NCBI RefSeq assembly: GCF_027924565.1
Contig: NZ_AP027041.1
Span: 2,728,001-2,792,000, forward strand
Direction of reading: 5' to 3'
Length of the DNA stretch: 64,000 nucleotides
DNA from: Lysobacter auxotrophicus
GTDB taxonomy: Bacteria > Pseudomonadota > Gammaproteobacteria > Xanthomonadales > Xanthomonadaceae
Part shown: one piece after another, positions 58,778 through 64,000 of the stretch
Layout of the letters: each line of letters opens with the position of its first letter
Position numbering within the stretch: position 1 is the stretch's first letter
Notes under the pieces: model-generated
The model's input: the letters and a program-made list of their open reading frames with translations, nothing else
Database searches by the model: none
What the model was told of the DNA's origin: nothing
Program-made: the position numbers and the translations under genes

Positions 58778-59542
58778 ATGATCGGACGCAGCGGCAATCC
58801 CGCACTGAAGGAAGGCACCTTCCTCGATCTTTCCAGCGGCGCGGTAGTCCAGCGCGACAGCGAGGCGATGACGCTCAACGGGACGGTCAACAAGACCGGC
58901 GCGCTGCTGCTGTTGTGCGTGATCACCGCGGCCTTCGCGTGGAGCCAGGTGCAGTTCACCGAAGCCGGCCCCGTCGGCGCCATGCCCTACATCCTCGGCG
59001 GCGCGATCGGCGGCCTGGTGTTCGCCATCGCCACTATTTTCAAGAAGGAATGGGCGCCGGTCACCGCGCCGCTCTACGCGCTGACCGAAGGCTTCTTCCT
59101 CGGCGCGATCTCGGCGATTTTCGAGCACCGTTTCCCGGGCATCGTGATGCAGGCGGTGATGCTCACCTTCGGCACGCTGTTCGCGCTGCTGTTCGCGTAC
59201 CGCTCCGGGCTGATCCGCGCGACGGAGAACTTCAAGCTCGGCGTTGTCGCCGCGACCGGCGGCATCGCGCTGGTGTACCTGGCCTCGTTCGTGCTGTCGT
59301 TCTTCGGCGTGCGCGTTCCGTTCATCCACGAGTCCGGCCTGATCGGCATCGGCTTCAGCCTGTTCGTGGTGGTGATCGCCGCGCTGAACCTCGTGCTGGA
59401 TTTCGATTTCATCGAAAGCGGCGTCGAGCAGAACGCGCCCAAGTACATGGAGTGGTACGGCGCGTTCGGCCTGATGGTCACGCTGGTGTGGCTGTACGTG
59501 GAATTCCTGCGACTGCTGTCGAAGCTGCAGTCGCGCGACTGA
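58778..59542 (+). CDS. Bax inhibitor-1/YccA family membrane protein
   Basis: A 254-residue protein with seven membrane segments (for example ALLLLCVITAAFAWSQ, VVAATGGIALVYLASFVLSF and LIGIGFSLFVVVIAALNLVL). The acidic C-terminal helix region contains DFDFIESGVEQNAPKYMEWY, a hallmark of the BI-1/YccA family with its two membrane-embedded aspartates. Relatives modulate membrane proteases such as FtsH or conduct calcium; the role here is unknown. AGGGGA precedes the ATG at 58778, and a strong terminator follows. Confidence 0.9.
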   Translation: MIGRSGNPALKEGTFLDLSSGAVVQRDSEAMTLNGTVNKTGALLLLCVITAAFAWSQVQFTEAGPVGAMPYILGGAIGGLVFAIATIFKKEWAPVTAPLYALTEGFFLGAISAIFEHRFPGIVMQAVMLTFGTLFALLFAYRSGLIRATENFKLGVVAATGGIALVYLASFVLSFFGVRVPFIHESGLIGIGFSLFVVVIAALNLVLDFDFIESGVEQNAPKYMEWYGAFGLMVTLVWLYVEFLRLLSKLQSRD

Positions 59543-59565
59543 ACGACGCATCCACGCTGAAACGC

Positions 59566-59600
59566 GAAGGGCGCGGAGCGATCCGCGCCCTTCCCTTTTA
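59566..59600 (+). terminator. Terminator between the BI-1 and nhaC genes
   Basis: Perfect 12-bp stem GAAGGGCGCGGA/TCCGCGCCCTTC with a 4-base loop, then CCTTTTA; lies between convergent genes. Confidence 0.85.
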
Positions 59601-59618
59601 TGGATCACGTGGTGTGGA

Positions 59619-60938
59619 TCACGCCACCTGCGGCGCGACCTTGCGCGAAGGCCACAGCATCGCGGCGATGGTGATGGCGCCCAGTAGCCAGCTGTAGTGC
59701 ACGTTGCCGGCGAGCGCCAGCGGCGAGACCGTTCCCAGCGACGCGGCCAGCAGGATCTGCGCGCCGTACGGCAACACGCCCTGCGTGACGCACGCGAAGA
59801 TGTCGAGCACGCTCGCCGCGCGTGCCGGCGGCACGCCGTGCTGCTGCGCGATGTCGCGCGCCAGTCCGCCGCTGATGAGGATCGCCACCGTGTTGTTGGC
59901 GGTGAACACGTCGGTCGTCGCCGACAGCGCCGCGATGCTCACCTCGCCCGCGCGACGGCTGCGATGGCCGCGTGCGAAACGGCCGATCGTCTGCGCGAGC
60001 CACGCCAGGCCGCCGGTTGCCTTCATCAACGCGCCCAGGCCGCCGACGAGCAGCGAAAGCAGGATGATTTCCACCATACTTTCGAAGCCTTCCCAGATGT
60101 GGGTGGCGTATGCGGCGACGCCGAACTCATCGGTGAAGAACGCGCCGAACAACCCGGCGATCACCAGCCCCAGGCTGAGCACGATGATCACGTCGACGCC
60201 CGCCATCGCCAGGCCGAGCACGATCACGTAGGGCACGATCAACCACGGCGACACGGGCTCCAGCGTCTGCACCGGCGCGGTCTCGCCGAGGAAGCCCAGC
60301 ACCACGACGGTGAGCAGCGCGGCGGGCAGCGCGAGCTTGAAGTTCTCGCGGAATTTTTCGCGCATCGTGCAGCCCTGCGTGCGGCTGGCGACGATCGCGG
60401 TGTCGGAGATCACCGACAGGTTGTCGCCGAACGTCGCGCCGCCGATCACCGCGCCGAGCACCAGCGCGCGATCCAGGCCGGACGCGTCCGACACGCCCAG
60501 CGCGATCGGCGCCACGGCGGCGATGGTGCCCATCGAGGTGCCCAGCGACAGCGAGATGAATCCGGCGACGACGAACAGCCCCGGCAGCAGCAGCGCCGGA
60601 TGCAGGTGGCCGATGCCGAGCGCGACGATCGCATCGACGGCGCCGATCGCCTTGGACACCTCCACGAAGCCGCCGGCCAGCAGGAAGATCAGGCACATCA
60701 GCACGACGTTGTGGTCGCCCATGCCTTCGATCAGCGTCTCCAGCGGCTTCAGCCCGCGGCGCCACGCGATGAAGGCCGCGAGCGCCAGCGCGGGCAGGAT
60801 CGCGACCGGCGCACGCAGCTGGTAGAAGCCCATGGCTTCGCCGTGGCTGGTGAAATACAGGCCGGCGCCGAAGAACAGCGCCAGGAACACCAGCAGCGGC
60901 GCCAGCGCGAAGGCGCTTGGCCGGACGGGCTCGTTCAT
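59619..60938 (-). CDS. nhaC: Na+/H+ antiporter NhaC-family protein
   Basis: A 439-residue polytopic transporter with about eleven membrane segments, from the ATG at 60938. Family-type motifs include SLGTSMGTIAAVAPIALGVS, GGATFGDNLSVISDTAIVAS and TTDVFTANNTVAILISGG. It probably exchanges sodium for protons, though NhaC relatives include malate/lactate antiporters. It is single, with a 319-base upstream gap. Confidence 0.88.
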   Translation of the reverse strand: MNEPVRPSAFALAPLLVFLALFFGAGLYFTSHGEAMGFYQLRAPVAILPALALAAFIAWRRGLKPLETLIEGMGDHNVVLMCLIFLLAGGFVEVSKAIGAVDAIVALGIGHLHPALLLPGLFVVAGFISLSLGTSMGTIAAVAPIALGVSDASGLDRALVLGAVIGGATFGDNLSVISDTAIVASRTQGCTMREKFRENFKLALPAALLTVVVLGFLGETAPVQTLEPVSPWLIVPYVIVLGLAMAGVDVIIVLSLGLVIAGLFGAFFTDEFGVAAYATHIWEGFESMVEIILLSLLVGGLGALMKATGGLAWLAQTIGRFARGHRSRRAGEVSIAALSATTDVFTANNTVAILISGGLARDIAQQHGVPPARAASVLDIFACVTQGVLPYGAQILLAASLGTVSPLALAGNVHYSWLLGAITIAAMLWPSRKVAPQVA

Positions 60939-61061
60939 CTTTTTATCCGGATGGAGCGAAAAGGCGGCGCATTCTGAAGCCGGACGCCGCCGGTGTCGAG
61001 GCCACCAGCGGAACACAGGCGGAGCATGCGCGCTGCGAAGCGCAGACGCCGCCGTGCCTGT

Positions 61062-61142
61062 GTAGCCGGGTAAGCGACGCGCAGCCGGGGCATGCGTCGC
61101 TGCATCGGAGCCTCTCCCCGGGTGCGCTGCGCTTACCCGGGG
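61062..61142. repeat. Inverted pair of second-family palindromes
   Basis: GTAGCCGGGTAAGCGACGCG (61062-61081) and, inverted, GGGTGCGCTGCGCTTACCCG (61120-61139) are relatives of the element at 48238. The right copy has a perfect CCCCGGGT/ACCCGGGG stem. Confidence 0.65.
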
Positions 61143-61186
61143 CGACAAACGCAGGGACGCGTTGCGCCTTCGGGGGTCGCCCAAAC

Positions 61187-61213
61187 GCAACGAGGCGCCC
61201 GAAGGCGCCCCGT
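61187..61213 (-). terminator. Terminator of isocitrate dehydrogenase gene
   Basis: GGGGCGCC / GGCGCCTC hairpin with a short loop followed on the minus strand by TCGTTGCGTTT, 45 bases after the stop. The U-tract is imperfect. Confidence 0.55.
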
Positions 61214-61257
61214 CGAAGTCCGGCGAACCGCCGGGCGATGTCCTGCGTCCTGCGCGA

Positions 61258-62265
61258 TCAGATGCGGCCGGCGATCGCCTTCGCGAACGACATCGTGTTG
61301 CCGGTGCCGCCCAGGTCCGGGGTCAGCGAGTCCTTGGCTTCCAGCGTGGCGATGATCGCCGCGCGCAGGCGCTCGGCCTTCTCGCATTCGCCCAGGTGGT
61401 CGAGCATCTGCGCCGCGCCCAGCAGCAGCGCGCACGGGTTGGCCTTGCCCTGCCCCGCGATGTCCGGCGCGGTGCCGTGCACGGCTTCGAAGATCGCCGC
61501 GTCCGCACCGATGTTCGCGCCGGGCGCCAGGCCCAGGCCGCCGACGAGGCCGGCGCACAGGTCGGAGATGATGTCGCCGAACAGGTTGGTGGTCACGATG
61601 ATGTCGAACTGCTCCGGACGCATCACCAGCTGCATGCAGGTGTTGTCCACGATCATCTCGTTGCACTCGATGTCCGGGTATTCCGTCGCCACCGCACGCG
61701 CGGTCTTGAGGAACAGGCCCGAGGTCGACTTCAGAATGTTGGCCTTGTGCACGACGGTGACCTTCTTGCGGCGGGTGCGGCGGGCCAGTTCGAAGGCGTA
61801 GCGCACGATGCGCTCGGAGCCGCGACGCGTGACCTTCTGCGTGAGCACGGCGGTCTCGCCGTCTTCCGACAGCGCCTGGCCTTCGCCGATGTACGCGCCT
61901 TCGGTGTTCTCGCGCACGGTGATCAGGTCCACGCCGTCGGCGAAGCGCGACTTGGTGTTCGGGAAGGACTTGGCCGGACGCACGTTGGCGTACAGGTCGA
62001 AGCGCTTGCGCAGCTCGACGTTGATCGAGCTGAAGCCCTCGCCGACCGGCGTGGTCAGCGGCGACTTGAGCGCGATGCGGTTCTTGCGGATGGAGTCGAG
62101 CGTCGCCTGCGGCAGCAGCTCGCCGTGCTTTTCGAGCGCGACCAGGCCGGCATCGGCGAATTCGTACTGCAACCCGAGGTTCATCGAGTCGAGCACGTGC
62201 AAGGTGGCGTCCATGATTTCCGGGCCGATGCCGTCGCCACGGATGACCGTAATAGTCTGCGTCAT
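61258..62265 (-). CDS. NAD-dependent isocitrate dehydrogenase
   Basis: A 335-residue beta-decarboxylating dehydrogenase: VIRGDGIGPEIMDATLHVLD, the substrate segment FPNTKSRFADGVDLITVREN, THE VVHKANILKST lysine loop, NLFGDIISDLCAGLVGGLGL and VHGTAPDIAGQGKANP. Its length and the absence of the long E. coli Icd insertions point to the NAD-type TCA enzyme of xanthomonads; homoisocitrate or isopropylmalate dehydrogenase are less likely alternatives. Confidence 0.87.
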   Translation of the reverse strand: MTQTITVIRGDGIGPEIMDATLHVLDSMNLGLQYEFADAGLVALEKHGELLPQATLDSIRKNRIALKSPLTTPVGEGFSSINVELRKRFDLYANVRPAKSFPNTKSRFADGVDLITVRENTEGAYIGEGQALSEDGETAVLTQKVTRRGSERIVRYAFELARRTRRKKVTVVHKANILKSTSGLFLKTARAVATEYPDIECNEMIVDNTCMQLVMRPEQFDIIVTTNLFGDIISDLCAGLVGGLGLAPGANIGADAAIFEAVHGTAPDIAGQGKANPCALLLGAAQMLDHLGECEKAERLRAAIIATLEAKDSLTPDLGGTGNTMSFAKAIAGRI

Positions 62266-62402
62266 TGGGGGTTTCTTCCGACTTATGGGCGCGCGAGGAG
62301 AAGGTCGGCGCCGGATGGTGAGCCCCGGAATTATGCCGGAAGCGCCCCCGCCCTGCAGGCGTGAAGGATTCGACCAATGTCCGAGTCAGGCGCCCTGAAC
62401 GG

Positions 62403-62426
62403 CAAAAAGCCCGCCGAAGCGGGCTC
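62403..62426 (-). terminator. Terminator of the AhpD-like gene
   Basis: GCCCGC / GCGGGC hairpin with a CGAA loop followed on the minus strand by TTTTTG, 23 bases after the stop. Confidence 0.85.
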
Positions 62427-62448
62427 CTGCGTGGCACGGCGGGTGCGT

Positions 62449-62847
62449 TCAGCCGTGGTCGTGGCCGTTCGGCGCGGCGGCCTCGCCCTGCTCCAGGCGA
62501 TCCAGGAAGTCCACGGCGCGGCGCAGGTGCGGGATGACGATCGAGCCGCCGACCACCAGACCGACGGAGAAGGTTTCGAACATCTCGTCGCGGTTCACGC
62601 CTGCTTCCTTGCACTGGGCGACGTGGTAGCTGATGCAGTCGTCGCAGCGCAGCACGAGCGAGGCGACCAGGCCGAGCAGCTCCTTGGTCTTCACGTCCAG
62701 CGCGCCGGCCTGGTAGGTCTGCGTGTCCAGCGCGAAGAATCGGCGGACGACCTGATTCGGTTCGGCCAGGATCCGCTCGTTCATGCGCTTGCGGAATGCG
62801 GTGAATTCGGCGACGCGGTCGGACTCGTCGGGGGTCTGCGTGCTCAT
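62449..62847 (-). CDS. Carboxymuconolactone decarboxylase (AhpD-like) family protein
   Basis: A 132-residue all-helical protein of the CMD/AhpD family. The redox pair is in VLRCDDCISYHVAQCKEAGV (Cys-x-x-Cys followed by His), and KTKELLGLVASL precedes it, as in peroxidase-linked members. From ATG 62847. It lies 101 bases downstream of glutaredoxin on the same strand, suggesting a shared thiol-redox role. The tail is rich in His/Gly (PNGHDHG). Confidence 0.85.
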   Translation of the reverse strand: MSTQTPDESDRVAEFTAFRKRMNERILAEPNQVVRRFFALDTQTYQAGALDVKTKELLGLVASLVLRCDDCISYHVAQCKEAGVNRDEMFETFSVGLVVGGSIVIPHLRRAVDFLDRLEQGEAAAPNGHDHG

Positions 62848-62948
62848 GGGGTTTCCGGGAAGAAAGATGAACGAAGTCTGTAACGAATCGGCCACGGTCC
62901 GCCAGACATCGTCTGGCGCCGTGGCCGGGTGCGGGGCGGATCGGAGCG

Positions 62949-63251
62949 TTATTGCGCCGAGAGCAGCGGCTCCAGGCCGCCGGCGCGATGCAGGGCGATC
63001 ATGTCGTCGTAGCCGCCCACGTGGGTGTCGCCGATGAAGATCTGCGGCACGCTGGTTCGCCGGGCGCGCGCCATCATGGTCTCGCGCTGCGCCGGATCCA
63101 GGTCGATGCGGATCTCCGTCCACGCCTGGCCCTTGCTCTTCAGGAAGTTCTTCGCCGCCACGCAGTACGGGCAGATGGCGGTGGTGTAGATGACGATTTC
63201 GGGACCTTTTTCGGTCGAACCGGCGCCGGGCGCAACGTTGGAACTGCTCAA
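62949..63251 (-). CDS. grxC: Glutaredoxin 3
   Basis: Small thiol-disulfide oxidoreductase with the CPYC active site in VIYTTAICPYCVAAKNFL, then RRTSVPQIFIGDTHVGGYDD with the cis-proline and glutathione-binding GG. There is no ATG near the domain. The TTG at 63251 is the likely start, with CGGGAG seven bases upstream, giving 100 residues with a 20-residue polar N-terminal extension. It precedes the AhpD-like gene. Confidence 0.88.
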   Translation of the reverse strand: MSSSNVAPGAGSTEKGPEIVIYTTAICPYCVAAKNFLKSKGQAWTEIRIDLDPAQRETMMARARRTSVPQIFIGDTHVGGYDDMIALHRAGGLEPLLSAQ

Positions 63252-63491
63252 GACGATCTCCCGATGAACTCGCGGATGGGGCTGTGGTCGAATATGGGCG
63301 TAGCGGTCCGCCATTTCCACCCCGTGCGCGGAACACTGACGCGCGATGGAAGCATCCGGACAGCCTTGTGAAAGGAAACTGCCGCTGTATCGGACCTGTT
63401 CATCCCGGCATGATGGACGCACCGCATCCTGCGGGCGACCGCCGCGGCCTGCGATCCGGTACGCCACCGGCCGGTCCATAGGGAGCCTCAT

Positions 63492-64000
63492 TTGCGCCGC
63501 ATCGTCCTGCCCGTCGCCGCCCTGACCATCGCCGTCGCGAGCCTCTGCGCGCCCGCGCAGGAATCGCGCCTGCCCGACATCGGCTCCTCTGCCGGCGAGC
63601 TGCTCAGCCCGCGCCAGCAGGAGGAATACGGCGCGATGATGCTGGCGCAGCTGCGCCACTACGATTACCTCCTCGAAGACCCGCTGATCGACAGCTGGCT
63701 CGACACGCTCGGCACGCGACTGGCCGCGAACAGCGACCAGCCGAAACAGCCATTCACCTTCTTCATGCTGCGCGAGCGGCAGATAAACGCCTTCGCCACG
63801 CTGGGCGGCTACATCGGCGTGAACTCCGGCCTCATCCTCGCGGCCGACAAGGAGGACGAGGTCGCCGGCGTGCTGTCGCACGAAATCGCGCACGTCACCC
63901 AGCAGCACGTGCTGCGCGGCGCCGAGCGCGCCCAGCGCGACCAGTTGCCGATCCTGCTGGCGATGCTCGGCGCGATCGTGGCCGCGCAGGCGTCCAACAG
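63492..64000 (+). CDS. M48-family metalloprotease (BepA/YfgC-like), N-terminal part
   Basis: An open frame running off the window end. The likely TTG start at 63492 has GGGAG six bases upstream. Translation shows an export signal (IVLPVAALTIAVASLCAPAQ), then RQQEEYGAMMLAQLRHYDYL, NAFATLGGYIGVNSGL and the zinc motif in GVLSHEIAHVTQQHVLRGAE (HExxH), the layout of BepA, an outer-membrane assembly protease. Only about 169 residues are visible; the C-terminal TPR domain would lie outside. Confidence 0.85.
   Translation, partial: MRRIVLPVAALTIAVASLCAPAQESRLPDIGSSAGELLSPRQQEEYGAMMLAQLRHYDYLLEDPLIDSWLDTLGTRLAANSDQPKQPFTFFMLRERQINAFATLGGYIGVNSGLILAADKEDEVAGVLSHEIAHVTQQHVLRGAERAQRDQLPILLAMLGAIVAAQASN

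Larger units (their letters stand above)
60939..61257. other. Intergenic region with palindromes upstream of nhaC
   Basis: No gene in 319 bases. It holds an inverted pair of second-family palindromes (61062-61142) and, next to the isocitrate dehydrogenase gene, its terminator (61187-61213). The nhaC promoter should lie between about 60950 and 61060; I cannot identify it. Confidence 0.65.

Overview
This 64 kb window is a compact, high-GC (about two-thirds G+C by eye) chromosomal segment of a gammaproteobacterium, almost certainly Xanthomonadaceae and most like Lysobacter or a close relative. The evidence is gene order: rpoE-rseA-mucD-lepA-lepB-DUF4845-rnc-era-recO, a type IV pilus PilZ gene beside holB, a KdkA kinase, and tig-clpP-clpX-lon-hupB-ppiD. 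This is an inference from protein content and synteny, not from a database match. Nearly everything is core genome. I see no prophage, insertion sequence, integrase, CRISPR array, toxin-antitoxin pair or defence island.

Layout. 1-9 kb (minus strand): envelope stress and translation/processing block, from rpoE, its anti-sigma factor and the MucD protease through LepA, signal peptidase, RNase III and Era to RecO. 9.3-11.4 kb: a FadB/FadJ-type beta-oxidation enzyme on the plus strand. 11.4-17 kb (minus): a tightly overlapping chain pabB-pabC-mltG-tmk-holB-pilZ-phosphatase. 17-23.3 kb (minus): fatty-acid synthesis (yceD-rpmF-fabH, then fabD-fabG-acpP-fabF) with no plsX. 23.3-30.7 kb: maf, a membrane glycosyltransferase, and a moxR-DUF58-tgpA-slp operon. 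30.8-34.6 kb: hinT, recR, ybaB, dnaX, then tRNA-Ser and the 4.5S SRP RNA. 34.6-35 kb: an array of short palindromic repeats. 35-42 kb: a beta-propeller protein, the moaA/C/D/E molybdopterin genes with a metallo-beta-lactamase-fold gene, and an LPS-core group (kdkA, GT9 transferase). 42-48.2 kb: PP2C phosphatase, dnaQ-rnhA-methyltransferase, gloB-mltD, fabI. 48.4-58.6 kb (minus): proteostasis block tig-clpP-clpX-lon-hupB-ppiD bracketed by eight tRNA genes. 58.8-64 kb: a Bax-inhibitor-1-like protein, an NhaC antiporter, NAD-type isocitrate dehydrogenase, an AhpD-like protein, glutaredoxin, and the start of an M48 peptidase.

Many neighbouring genes overlap by four bases (ATGA or GTGA), so translational coupling is the rule here. 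No clearly new biological system is visible. The most rewarding observations are small: two families of dispersed palindromes (one with compensating stem changes), a strong hairpin at the predicted 5' end of the hupB mRNA, a tandemly duplicated terminator-plus-tRNA-Asp unit, a PabB that carries alanine where the catalytic lysine is expected, a PilZ/phosphatase pair ending a DNA-replication/cell-wall operon, and a membrane glycosyltransferase with an added Ig-like tail. Long antisense open frames in the region are artefacts of high GC and were left out.
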